Of a DNA stretch of 64,000 bases, positions 16,269 to 24,694 are shown one piece after another. This stretch comes from Streptomyces sp. NBC_01116 (GTDB lineage: Bacteria; Actinomycetota; Actinomycetes; Streptomycetales; Streptomycetaceae). The notes under the pieces were generated by a model that was given only the letters and a program-made list of their open reading frames with translations, searched no databases and was not told the origin of the DNA. Within the stretch, counting starts at the first letter, position 1, and each line of letters starts with the position of its first letter. The stretch is taken from positions 7,487,501 through 7,551,500 of the forward strand of contig NZ_CP108644.1 of NCBI RefSeq assembly GCF_041435495.1. Reading direction: 5' to 3'. Both the position numbers and the translations under genes were made by a program.

Positions 16269-16865
16269 TCAGCCTGCTGTGCCGGGGGCGAGTCCGCAGG
16301 TGCGGGACGTCTTCGCCCCGTCCTGTCCCGTCAGCGTCACGACTCCCCGGCCGTCGGTGGCCTCGTTGTAGGCGATCGTGCAGGTCAACTGACGTACCGC
16401 CGTGGCGTCCAGCCCCTGCACGGCCAAGGGCAGCCGCACCGCGATCCCGCCGTCCGACGCGACCCGGACCGCCACGGTTCCGCCCTCGTGGACAGCGGGA
16501 AGCGCGGTGGTCAGACCGGCCGCCCGGTCCGTCCTTCCCGGGCCGGAGAGCAGCGCCAGGACGACCTTCTCCGTGGGCGCGGGACCCGCCGGCCCCGTGG
16601 GGTCCCGTTCGCCGGAGCCCGGCTCGACGTACGCGTCGCCGAACCCGGACGAGGGCCTGACCGGCCGGATCACGGGACTCAACCCGCCGTCGGGGGAGTG
16701 GAAGAAGAGCAGCATGTCGTGGTCACGGTTGAGGAAGGCGTCCACGGTCGCGGGTCCCCCCGCCTCGATGGCATCGGACGCCTGGATCCCGCAGCCGCCG
16801 ACCAGGGGCGCGCCGACCGCGACGAGGGAGCCCACCACGAATCCGCGCCACCCAGCACGCCTCAT
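16269..16865 (-). CDS. GerMN-type lipoprotein of a two-component operon
   Basis: This 198-residue protein has a signal peptide ending in the lipobox VGGC (Cys about residue 25). The exported domain contains LLSGPGRTDRAAGLTTALP, characteristic of GerMN-type domains. Two later Cys residues (QLTCTIAY and SRTCGL) may pair. The ATG overlaps the stop of the histidine kinase by ATGA, so the two are coupled. A lipoprotein following a kinase suggests it modulates or reports on the sensor at the membrane, as CseA does in the sigma-E system (analogy only). Confidence 0.75.
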   Translation of the reverse strand: MRRAGWRGFVVGSLVAVGAPLVGGCGIQASDAIEAGGPATVDAFLNRDHDMLLFFHSPDGGLSPVIRPVRPSSGFGDAYVEPGSGERDPTGPAGPAPTEKVVLALLSGPGRTDRAAGLTTALPAVHEGGTVAVRVASDGGIAVRLPLAVQGLDATAVRQLTCTIAYNEATDGRGVVTLTGQDGAKTSRTCGLAPGTAG

Positions 16866-18427
16866 CCGCCGTCCTTCTCTACCCGGAGCGGTATCTCGAC
16901 GGTGAAGACGGCACCGCCGCCGGGCAGGTTCCCCGCGCGGATCGCCCCACCGTGCAGCCGCACGTTCTCCAGGGTGATCGCCAGCCCCAGGCCGCTGCCC
17001 GGCGATCGGCTACGGGCCGCGTCGGCCTTGTAGAAGCGGTCGAAGATGTGCGGGAGCGAGGCCGGGGGGATGCCGGGGCCGCTGTCCGCGACCTCGGTGA
17101 TGAGCACCTGGGTGCCGGAGGAGCTCGCCTCGGTGCGCAGGCGCACGGTGACGGGCGCGTCCCCGTGCCGCAGGGCGTTGCCGACGAGGTTGGCGACCAC
17201 GATGTCGTAGCGGCGCGGGTCGAGGCGTGCCCTGATGCCGGTGGGGAGCTCGGCGCGGACCCGGTCGTCGTTCGACCAGTGCCGGGTCTGGAGGGACTTG
17301 CGGACGGCCTCGGCGACGTCGATCTCGTCGGAGTTCAGCTCGGCCGCGCGGGCGTCGAAGCGGGATATCTCCATCAGGTCCTCGACGAGCACGGCGAGCT
17401 TTCCGGTCTCCGCGCTGACCAGCCGGACCGCCTGGGCGGTGTCGGCGTCCAGGCGGTCCGCGTCCTGGTCGAGGACCTCGGTGACGGCGAGCATCCCGGC
17501 CAGGGGGGTGCGCAGTTCGTGCGAGACGTCGGAGGCGAAGCGACGCGCCCGTGCCTCGGCGTCGCGCAGTTCGCCTACGGACCGCTCCAGTTGCCCCGCC
17601 GACTCGTTGAACGTGTCCGCCAGGTCCGCCAGTTCGTCGGTGCCGCGTACCTGGATACGGGTGTCGAGCCTGCCGCTGCCCATGCTCCTGGCCGCGCGGC
17701 GCAACTCCCGCACCGGACGCAGCACACTGCGCGCGGCGATCAGGGCGGGTACGAGGGCGACGGCGAGGCCGGGCAGGGCCCCGTTCCGGGCGGCGACGAG
17801 CAGGGCGTCGACGTTGACCTGCTCGTCGGTCATCCGCATGACGGCGTACAGGACGAGTCCGGTGGGCAGCACGCTGTCCGGGCCGGTCCTGAAGACCGTG
17901 GGCATGCCGATGGTCAGGTACGGGACGCCGTCCTTGACGACCCGCTCGAAGCTTCCGTACCGGTCGGCCGACGCGGCCCGCCGCAGTTCGGGGGTGATGA
18001 CGGTGGAGACCGGGTTCTCGCCGGAGGACGCGCGGAGGGTGCCGTACTCGGCGAACACCACCCAGGGGCGCGGTTTGCCCGTGCGGGCGAGGTCGCGCAG
18101 GACCTCCTCCAGCCCCTCCTCCTGGACGGGCAGCCCCCAACCCGTCCGCTGGACCTGGTCGCGGAACGTCGAGACCGCCGTGTCCTGGGCGGTCTTCAGC
18201 AGCGCGTTGCGGGCCTCGCGGTAGGTCAGCGCGGACGTCGTGCCGGCGCTGACCACGGCGACCAGCAGGTAGGCGGCCAGCAGTCGGGTACGCAGGCCGA
18301 ACGCCCTGGGCCGTGAGCGCCCGCGGGTGCTCGTGGCCGGACCCGCGCCGTCCTGTGCTTCGCTCCCGCCGTCCTGTCTCTCGTTCCCGCCCCTGTGCGG
18401 GCGGTCGGACCGGGGGGCGGTGATCAC
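16862..18427 (-). CDS. Sensor histidine kinase of an envelope-linked two-component system
   Basis: This 521-residue kinase has an N-terminal cytosolic segment, a membrane helix at about residues 43-65, an extracellular sensor of about 150 residues, a second membrane helix near residue 205, HAMP (RPVRELRRAARSMGSG region), HisKA with DVSHELRTPLAGM (phospho-acceptor His) and HATPase with NLVGNALRHGD, VADSGPGIPP and GSGLGLAI. The GTG start overlaps the response regulator by GTGA. The signal is unknown. Co-directional neighbours murJ and femX suggest a cell-wall signal (inference). Confidence 0.93.
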   Translation of the reverse strand: MITAPRSDRPHRGGNERQDGGSEAQDGAGPATSTRGRSRPRAFGLRTRLLAAYLLVAVVSAGTTSALTYREARNALLKTAQDTAVSTFRDQVQRTGWGLPVQEEGLEEVLRDLARTGKPRPWVVFAEYGTLRASSGENPVSTVITPELRRAASADRYGSFERVVKDGVPYLTIGMPTVFRTGPDSVLPTGLVLYAVMRMTDEQVNVDALLVAARNGALPGLAVALVPALIAARSVLRPVRELRRAARSMGSGRLDTRIQVRGTDELADLADTFNESAGQLERSVGELRDAEARARRFASDVSHELRTPLAGMLAVTEVLDQDADRLDADTAQAVRLVSAETGKLAVLVEDLMEISRFDARAAELNSDEIDVAEAVRKSLQTRHWSNDDRVRAELPTGIRARLDPRRYDIVVANLVGNALRHGDAPVTVRLRTEASSSGTQVLITEVADSGPGIPPASLPHIFDRFYKADAARSRSPGSGLGLAITLENVRLHGGAIRAGNLPGGGAVFTVEIPLRVEKDGG

Positions 18428-19107
18428 AGCGGACCGAAGCGGTAGCCGAAGCCCCGCAGAGTCTGGACGTAACGCGGACTGCCGACCTCGTGCTCGATCT
18501 TGCCGCGCAGCCGGGCGACACAGGCGTCGACCAGTCGGCCGTCGGCGTGGAAGGTGTGCTCCCAGACGTTCTCCAGGAGCTGCTGCCTGCTGAACACCTG
18601 CTCGGGGGCGGCGGACAGGTGCAGGAGCAACCTGAGCTCCGAGGGAGCGAGCGTCAGGAGCCGGCCCGCTTTGGACACGGTCAGACCGACCCGGTCGATG
18701 GTGAGGTCGCCGTAGACCTCGATGGCCGGGCGGCCCGTGGAGCCGTCGTCCATGCGGCGCAGCACGGCCCGGATCCGGGCGTCGATCACCTCGGGCCGGG
18801 CGGGCTTGACGATGTAGTCGTCGGCGCCGGCCTCCAGGCCGATGACCACGTCGAAGTCGTCGCCGCGCGCGGTGAGCATGATGATCGGCAGCTGGCTGTG
18901 CTCGCGGACGTGCCGGCAGACCTGGACGCCGGTCATTCCGGGCAGCATCAGGTCCAGCAGCAGCAGGTCGGGGCGGAACTCGGCCAGGGCGGCGAGGCCC
19001 TCCTCGCCGGTCTCGGCTGCTCGTACGTCGTGGCCGCGGCGGCGCAGACCTAGCTGGACCCCCTCGCGTACGAAGGGGTCGTCCTCGACGAGGAGCACGC
19101 GGGGCAT
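18424..19107 (-). CDS. OmpR-family response regulator
   Basis: This 227-residue regulator has a receiver domain (residues 1-115) with acidic pocket VEDD, phospho-acceptor Asp in LLLDLMLPG, switch Thr/Ser in MLTARGD and Lys in DYIVKPA. A winged helix (about residues 130-227) follows with RLLLHLSAAPEQVFSRQQLLE and YVQTLRGFGYRF. GAGGGAG precedes the ATG at 19107. It begins 29 bases after murJ ends, so read-through from femX-murJ is plausible. It pairs with the kinase that overlaps its stop. Confidence 0.93.
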   Translation of the reverse strand: MPRVLLVEDDPFVREGVQLGLRRRGHDVRAAETGEEGLAALAEFRPDLLLLDLMLPGMTGVQVCRHVREHSQLPIIMLTARGDDFDVVIGLEAGADDYIVKPARPEVIDARIRAVLRRMDDGSTGRPAIEVYGDLTIDRVGLTVSKAGRLLTLAPSELRLLLHLSAAPEQVFSRQQLLENVWEHTFHADGRLVDACVARLRGKIEHEVGSPRYVQTLRGFGYRFGPL

Positions 19108-19136
19108 CGGTTGGTCTCCCTCGGTGGTGATGGTGG

Positions 19137-20804
19137 TCAGGTCCGGGTCCGGGGCCGCCGCCTGTCTACACGCAGGAGCAGCGCGTTCAGTTCGGCGAGC
19201 CGCAGCGGACGAGCGAGCAGGGCGAAGGTGAGCACGACGGTGGTCGCGCCGGCGACGGCGGCGGCCAGGGCTCCCGCCCGTGCCGCGCCGAGGGCCGTGA
19301 GGTGGCCGAGCGCGGTGGCGGGGACGGCGGCGACCAGGAGGCGCGCGTGGGCGGCCGCGGAGGACGACCGCCGCAGGGGGCGTACGACGTCGAGCCGGCG
19401 GCACAGCACCCTGCCGGTAAGTGCCCAGCCCGCGCACAGGGCCAGTGAGTAGGCCGCTGCCATGCCCGTGACGGCCCAGCGTGCCGGCAGGAGCTGCGCG
19501 GCGGCCAGGGACAGGCCCGCGTTGAGGACGACGATCACCAGGTTGAGCAGGAAGGGCGTGCGGGTGTCGGAGAGGGCGTAGAAGGCGCGGGACAGGACGT
19601 ACTGGCCCGACAGGGCGATCAGTCCCGGTGCGAAGGCCATCAGGATTCCGGCCATCGCGGCCGTGTCGGCGGCGCTGGTCCTGCCGTACCCGAAGACGAG
19701 GGACGTCACCGGATCGGCGAGGGCGAGCAGCGCGCAGGCGGCGGGTACGACGGCGGCCGCGCAGACCCGCAGGGCGTGGGAGACGTCGTGCCGCAGGCCG
19801 GTGGTGTTCCCGTCGGCCGCCGCCGCACTCATCCGTGGCAGGAGCGCGGTCACCACGGACACGGTGATGATGCCGTGCGGGACGACCCACAGGGCGTAGG
19901 CGTTGTTGTAGGCACCGAATCCGGGTCCGCCGCCGAGGCCGGCGTCCGTGGCGAGCCGGGTGGTGACCCAGTAGGCGGCCTGGTTCGCGAGGACCAGCAG
20001 CACCAGCCAGCCGGCCGCTCGCAGGGGGCGGCCCAGTCCGCTGCCGCGTGGGCCGAAGCGGGGCCGCCAGCGGAAGCGGGCAGCGCGCAGGGCCGGGACG
20101 AGCGCGAGCGCCTGGACGGCGATGCCCGCGGTCGTGCCCCAGCCGAGCAGGGCGGTCCCGGTCGGTGTGAGGGTGTCCCCGCCGCCCAGGGACAGGGCCA
20201 GGTACAGCCCGAAGACGGCCATGACGACGATGTTGTTCAGGGCCGGCGCCCACATCATCGCGCCGAACCGGCCCCGTGCGTTGAGTATCTGTCCGAGCAG
20301 CGTGAACAGTCCCAGGAAGAAGATCTGGGGCAGGCAGTAGCGGGCCAGCGCAACGGTCATGGCCGCCTGCCGGCCGGTGTAGTCGGTGTAGACGTCGACG
20401 ATCGCGGGGGCGGCCCACACCGCGGTCGCGGTGATGACCAGCAGGGCGACGACGCAGACCGTGACGAGCCGGTCGGTGTACGCGGCGCCCGCATCGGGGT
20501 GTTCCTTCGCGGCCCGGACCAGCTCGGGAACGAAGACGGCGTTCAGCGCGCCGCCCAGCAACAGCATGTAGACGATGGTGGGCAGGGCGTTGCCGACCGC
20601 GTAGCCGTCGGCGCTCGGCCCGATGGTGCCCAGAGCCGCCGCGACCACGGCGGACCGGGCGAAACCGGTGGCGCGGGAGACGACGGATCCCGCGGCCATG
20701 ACAGCACTGCCGCGCGGAGCGGAGACCGCGCCCTCGCCTTCCGGACGGTCCGCGGCGGTGTGCGCCGTCGGGGATGTCTGCTTCATCTTCATCTTCATCT
20801 TCAT
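19137..20804 (-). CDS. murJ: Lipid II flippase-type MurJ/MviN protein
   Basis: This 555-residue polytopic protein has about 14 membrane helices and the MviN/MurJ landmarks: an N-terminal SVVSRATGFARSAVVAAALG segment, GGALNAVFVPELVRA and YCLPQIFFLGLFTLLGQILNARGRFG. MurJ proteins flip lipid II for peptidoglycan synthesis. The start region is (ATGAAG)4, giving four in-frame starts between 20804 and 20786. The first overlaps the femX stop by ATGA. Streptomyces usually carry more than one MurJ homologue, so this may be a secondary copy. Confidence 0.88.
   Translation of the reverse strand: MKMKMKMKQTSPTAHTAADRPEGEGAVSAPRGSAVMAAGSVVSRATGFARSAVVAAALGTIGPSADGYAVGNALPTIVYMLLLGGALNAVFVPELVRAAKEHPDAGAAYTDRLVTVCVVALLVITATAVWAAPAIVDVYTDYTGRQAAMTVALARYCLPQIFFLGLFTLLGQILNARGRFGAMMWAPALNNIVVMAVFGLYLALSLGGGDTLTPTGTALLGWGTTAGIAVQALALVPALRAARFRWRPRFGPRGSGLGRPLRAAGWLVLLVLANQAAYWVTTRLATDAGLGGGPGFGAYNNAYALWVVPHGIITVSVVTALLPRMSAAAADGNTTGLRHDVSHALRVCAAAVVPAACALLALADPVTSLVFGYGRTSAADTAAMAGILMAFAPGLIALSGQYVLSRAFYALSDTRTPFLLNLVIVVLNAGLSLAAAQLLPARWAVTGMAAAYSLALCAGWALTGRVLCRRLDVVRPLRRSSSAAAHARLLVAAVPATALGHLTALGAARAGALAAAVAGATTVVLTFALLARPLRLAELNALLLRVDRRRPRTRT
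20781..20804. repeat. Hexanucleotide repeat (ATGAAG)4 at the murJ start
   Basis: Four exact copies of CTTCAT on the plus strand read ATGAAG on the coding strand. Each copy supplies a Met-Lys and a possible initiation codon. Confidence 0.95.
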
Positions 20805-22003
20805 CGGCGGTTCAGGTACGCCTGGAAGGCACGGTGAAGCGCGAGGTTGGCGCTGCCCCCCAATGGCCTCTCCCATTCCCCCAACGTCTCGACGACCTGC
20901 CCACCGGTGCCGAGCTTCCACCGCAGCAATCCGTAACCACGTTCTTCCGGATCGAGAGTGGAGGCTACCCCGCGCATGTCGTAGACGTCCGCCCCGAGGG
21001 CATGGGCGTCCAGCAGCATGCGCCATTGAAGGGCGTTGGAGGGGCGGACCTCGCGGCGGTGGTCGGCGGATGCGCCGGTCTGGTACCAGGCGCGGCGGCC
21101 CACGGTGATCAGCGTGTGGGCCGCCAGGACCTCGCCCCGGTGACGGGCCAGGTACAGCTTCATCCGCCCCGGTTCCTCGGTGTTGAGCGCGGCGTACTGG
21201 CGTTCGTAGTAGGCGAGCGAGCGGCCGAGGCGGAATCCGTCGCGTCGCTCGGTCATCGCGAGCAGGCGGCAGAACTCGGGGAGGTCCGCCGCACTGCCGA
21301 CCACCACCTCCACGCCCTCCTTCCGGGCCCGGCGCACGTTGCGTCGCCACTCCTGGTTGAGACCGGCCCATACGTCGTCCGTGGTGCGTCCGGCGAGCGG
21401 CACCCGGAAGACGTGGCGGGGCTGGGCGTCCCCGCTCTGCGCGGGCCCGTCGCCACCGCAGCGGCGCCAATCCCTGGCCCGCAGCCGGTCGGCGACGGCG
21501 GAGCCGAGGGGGTCGACCTCGCTGGCCAGGACGTCGCCGAGGCGTCGGCCCGGGCCGGTGAGCGGCTTGAGCAGGGCGGCGTCCCAGCGCCGGTAGGCGG
21601 GCGACGGGCCGATGCGCACGGCGAAGGCACCCGCGCGGCGCAGGTGCCCCAGGAGTGGATCGAGCCAGTCGTCGACGTCGGGGTCGCTCCAGTCGGCGAC
21701 GGGCCCTTCGGGCAGGTAGGCGAAGTACTTGCGCGTACCGGGGAACTGACGCAGCAGCACCAGGGCCACCTCTGTCAGCCTGCCCGCCTCCGGATCGGGC
21801 CCCCAGCCGATCAGTCGGGAGTCCCATCCCTCCTTGACGCCTGCCCAGGACGGGCACTGGAGGAAGCCGGCGCCGAGGGCCCGGCCTTCGGGGGACGCGA
21901 GAAAGCCGCGGTAGGTCTTCGGGGTGATGGTTCCCAGGGCCACGGCCCGGTTCCGTGCTCGGGGCACGGGGCTGGACGACGACGGCACGAGCAGCGCTGA
22001 CAC
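20801..22003 (-). CDS. FemABX-type aminoacyltransferase (peptidoglycan bridge or related)
   Basis: This 400-residue protein belongs to the FemABX/GNAT-like family (lipid II:glycine glycyltransferases and relatives), which add amino acids to the peptidoglycan stem from aminoacyl-tRNA. Supporting stretches are GFLQCPSWAGVKEGW near residue 45, PDVDDWLDPLLGHLRRAG, NQEWRRNVRRARKEGVEV and the C-terminal YDMRGVASTLDPEERGYGLLRWKLG typed in shorter parts in relatives. I chose GTG 22003 because AGGAGAGG lies at good spacing; the upstream open frame is filled by tandem repeats. It is the first gene of the femX-murJ-regulator-kinase-lipoprotein run. Confidence 0.85.
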   Translation of the reverse strand: MSALLVPSSSSPVPRARNRAVALGTITPKTYRGFLASPEGRALGAGFLQCPSWAGVKEGWDSRLIGWGPDPEAGRLTEVALVLLRQFPGTRKYFAYLPEGPVADWSDPDVDDWLDPLLGHLRRAGAFAVRIGPSPAYRRWDAALLKPLTGPGRRLGDVLASEVDPLGSAVADRLRARDWRRCGGDGPAQSGDAQPRHVFRVPLAGRTTDDVWAGLNQEWRRNVRRARKEGVEVVVGSAADLPEFCRLLAMTERRDGFRLGRSLAYYERQYAALNTEEPGRMKLYLARHRGEVLAAHTLITVGRRAWYQTGASADHRREVRPSNALQWRMLLDAHALGADVYDMRGVASTLDPEERGYGLLRWKLGTGGQVVETLGEWERPLGGSANLALHRAFQAYLNRR

Positions 22004-22019
22004 GGTCTGGCCTCTCCTT

Positions 22020-22097
22020 CTCCCCGGACCCGGTCGCGGGGACGGCTCCCCGGACCTTTCGCGGGGGATGGCTCCCCGGACGTTTTGCGGGGACACA
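22020..22097. repeat. Three 26-bp tandem repeats upstream of femX
   Basis: Units begin at 22020, 22046 and 22072, each opening CTCCCCGGAC and containing GCGGGG, so each can fold as a CCCCG/CGGGG hairpin. They occupy the leader or promoter region 17-94 bases before the femX start. Confidence 0.85.
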
Positions 22098-22272
22098 GAG
22101 GATGCTCACAGCGCTTCGTGACCGCTCCGACCGGCGAATGTGACCGGACGATGACCGTTCCTCACCAGTCGCCGTCACATCGCTCCACAGCGTCTGACCT
22201 CGTCTTTTCCGGCTCTACAGTCGCAACATCGCCGACTCGTCCGGCTCTCTCGCGGCTCTCCCGGAGGTCCTG

Positions 22273-23484
22273 TTGTCCCGCTCGTCACGCACACCCGCAC
22301 GCATCCGTGCCCGCGTTCGGGCCGCGGTCGCGGCCGCCCTGCTGGCACCGCTCGCCGCCTGCTCGTCGAGCGCCCCTCCCGGCGCCCCGGCCGCCGAGGT
22401 GACCGCGAGCCCCGGCGACCGCCCCGCCACGGTCTCCGTCACGCCCGCGGGCAAGCAGGCCCGGGCCGGTGAGCCCGTACGGGTCACGGTCTCGGGCGGC
22501 AGCCTCACGGCGGTGACCGTGACCGACGCCGAGGGCCGCCGGCTCGCCGGAAAGGTCGCCGCCGACGGGCGGTCCTGGGTCTCCGACCGCAAGTCCGTAC
22601 CCGGTACGGCGTACGAGGTGACGGCCGCGACCCGGAGCGCCGGCGGAACCGCCCGGAGCGCCCGGGCCGGATTCACCACGGCGAAGGCGGGCAAGGTCAA
22701 CAAGGTCGACTGGAGACCGGGCGCCGGCACCACCGTCGGCGTCGCCCAGCCGATCTCCCTGGTCTTCGACCACCCGGTCGGGAACCGGGCCGAGGTCGAG
22801 AAGCACCTCAGGGTCACCACCTCGGACGACACCGAGGGCTCCTGGGGCTGGATGCGCGACTGGTCGGGCCGGGACCGGGTGGACTGGCGGCCCCGGACGT
22901 ACTGGAAGCCGGGCACCGAGGTCAGGCTGGACGCCGAGTTGAACGGCACCGACTCGGGCGCGGACGGCGGCTGGTTCGTACGCGACTACACGACGTCCTT
23001 CACCGTCGGCGACCGGCAGATCGTCGAGGTCGACCTCGACCGCCATCGGCTCTCCCTCGTACGGAACGGGAAAACGGTCCGCCGGATCCCGGTCTCCGGC
23101 GGCACGCCCGGCGGTGACAAACGATCCTGGCGAGGAACCGCCGTGCTCATGGCCAAGGAGGGCACGATCAACATGAACTCCGAGACCGTGGGCCTCGCCG
23201 ACGCCTACGACAAAATGGTCGACCACTCGATGCGCTTGACCTGGTCGGGCATGTACGCGCACGCCGCCCCGTGGAACGCCCGCCACCTCGGCAGGGCCAA
23301 CCGCAGTTCCGGGTGCATAGGAATGAGCGATGCCGACGCGTCCTGGTTCTACGGTCAGGTGCGGCCCGGCGACCCGTTCGAGATCACCGGCAAGGACACC
23401 AAGGGCGTGGTCGCCCCCGGGAACGGCTTCGGCGCGTGGAACGTCTCGTGGACCGAGTGGCAGGGGATGAGCGCGGTGCGCTGA
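22273..23484 (+). CDS. L,D-transpeptidase lipoprotein
   Basis: This 403-residue protein has a basic N-terminus, a lipobox LAAC at about residue 34, two Ig-like domains (about residues 50-250) and a YkuD catalytic domain with YAHAAPW and SSGCIGMS carrying the active Cys. Such enzymes form 3-3 crosslinks in peptidoglycan. The start is TTG 22273 with GGAGGTCC close upstream. It diverges from femX, sharing a roughly 175-bp promoter region (22098-22272). Confidence 0.93.
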   Translation: MSRSSRTPARIRARVRAAVAAALLAPLAACSSSAPPGAPAAEVTASPGDRPATVSVTPAGKQARAGEPVRVTVSGGSLTAVTVTDAEGRRLAGKVAADGRSWVSDRKSVPGTAYEVTAATRSAGGTARSARAGFTTAKAGKVNKVDWRPGAGTTVGVAQPISLVFDHPVGNRAEVEKHLRVTTSDDTEGSWGWMRDWSGRDRVDWRPRTYWKPGTEVRLDAELNGTDSGADGGWFVRDYTTSFTVGDRQIVEVDLDRHRLSLVRNGKTVRRIPVSGGTPGGDKRSWRGTAVLMAKEGTINMNSETVGLADAYDKMVDHSMRLTWSGMYAHAAPWNARHLGRANRSSGCIGMSDADASWFYGQVRPGDPFEITGKDTKGVVAPGNGFGAWNVSWTEWQGMSAVR

Positions 23485-23562
23485 GACGGGTGCCGGTCGT
23501 CTGCGGGAACCCTGAACCGCTGTGCTGGTCGGGCTGGGGACGGGGGCCCGGCGCTGCTGGTC

Positions 23563-23580
23563 GGGCTGGTCGACCAGCCC
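23563..23580. terminator. Palindromic hairpin between convergent genes
   Basis: The perfect 18-base palindrome GGGCTGGTCGACCAGCCC lies in the 242-base gap (23485-23726) after the L,D-transpeptidase gene. No other feature was recognised in that gap. The lack of a loop or T-tract leaves its role as a terminator uncertain. Confidence 0.45.
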
Positions 23581-23726
23581 CACCGGAGCCCGCAGTCCGC
23601 CGGGCTCCTGATCACGGGTGCGTGCAGCCCGCGCTCCGCGGTGACGGTGAGCTCCGGCAGTAGCGCGTCCATGGTCGGCGAGTCGTCCACCGGAGGAAGC
23701 CGGACGGCGTGCGTCAGCTCCCCGGA

Positions 23727-24548
23727 TCACCGACCGGAGGCAGCCGGTCGGCTCAGCACGGCCACCAGTTCGGCCAGCGCCCCGGCCAGCATGTGGAGCC
23801 CCGGCCCCGCCGGACCGCCCGGTTCGCTCATGTACGTGTCGCGCCGGATCTCGATCATCAGCGCGGTGACCCGGCGGTCCGTGCCGTAGTGCCGGAGGGG
23901 GACGTACGTACCCGCGAACGGGGTGTCGTGTCCGAGACCGTCGTGACCGACCCGGCTCCCGAACGCCGCCTCGGCCGCCGCGAGAAGCTCCGGCGGGGTG
24001 TGGAACGGATCGGTGCCCAGACAGACGGGAGGGCGGGGGCCGGTGCCGTGCAGTTCGTAGGGGAGGGGCGCGGTCGGGTACGAGTGGACGTCGATGATCA
24101 CCGCCCGGCCGGCGGCGGCGATGCGCTCCTCGACCGCTCTCGTCATCGCGTCGGCGTACGGGTGGAAGTACGCGTCCAGCAAAGGGGCCGTGTCGGTCTC
24201 CGGTGGCCGGAGCCGTTCGCGGTGGGTCGTGCGGGTGTAGACGGCGCCCATGCCGACGGCGAGCATCTCCTCCCGCTCGTCCGGGAGGCGCTCCGGGTCG
24301 ACGACCAGCCGGGAGAGGTCGTTGACGAGGCGCCACGGGGCGGCCGGGGCGATCGCCGTCGCCGCGGCCGCCAGTTCGGCGGTGTGGGCGTCGGTGATGT
24401 GGTCGAGCTCGCGCTCCAGGGCGGCATCGTCCAACGTGATCCCTTCGCGCACCTTCCGCGGGATGCGGCGGGAGCCGTGCGGGACGTGGAGGAGGACCGG
24501 TGAGTCGGCGGCTCCCGGGATGAGCGTGAACGGCTGCTGATCACTCAC
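23727..24548 (-). CDS. N-formylglutamate amidohydrolase family protein
   Basis: This 273-residue protein contains LLHVPHGSRRIP (about residues 19-30), RLVNDLSRLVVDPERL and IIDVHSYP, the metal-binding and substrate landmarks of N-formylglutamate amidohydrolases (HutG type), which release formate from N-formylglutamate at the end of histidine breakdown. No other hut gene is nearby, so its substrate in this context is open. It ends convergently with the L,D-transpeptidase gene. Confidence 0.8.
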   Translation of the reverse strand: MSDQQPFTLIPGAADSPVLLHVPHGSRRIPRKVREGITLDDAALERELDHITDAHTAELAAAATAIAPAAPWRLVNDLSRLVVDPERLPDEREEMLAVGMGAVYTRTTHRERLRPPETDTAPLLDAYFHPYADAMTRAVEERIAAAGRAVIIDVHSYPTAPLPYELHGTGPRPPVCLGTDPFHTPPELLAAAEAAFGSRVGHDGLGHDTPFAGTYVPLRHYGTDRRVTALMIEIRRDTYMSEPGGPAGPGLHMLAGALAELVAVLSRPAASGR

Positions 24549-24642
24549 CAGTGCTCCTTCGGTGTGTTTCCTTCACTCCCGCATCAGCATCCCCGACGGC
24601 TCCGGCACGGTCGAGCAGCGGGTGGTCAGGAGCCCGGCGACG

Positions 24643-24680
24643 CGCCGTCCCCCTCCGGCGACGCGCGGAGGGGGACGGCG
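24643..24680 (-). terminator. Hairpin terminator after the sphingomyelinase gene
   Basis: A perfect 15-bp stem CGCCGTCCCCCTCCG/CGGAGGGGGACGGCG with an 8-base loop lies 14 bases past the minus-strand stop. Confidence 0.8.
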
Positions 24681-24694
24681 GGATCATGGTTCGG

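Noticed and set aside
19137..22178. A possible single giant protein ending in MurJ
   Set aside because: The upstream part of that frame is out of phase with the real femX gene, which has its own start, binding site and stop overlapping the murJ start.
23355..23690. A 111-codon minus-strand gene between the L,D-transpeptidase and amidohydrolase genes
   Set aside because: It overlaps the coding end of the L,D-transpeptidase gene and includes the palindrome; its first 30 codons look slightly gene-like but match no family I know.
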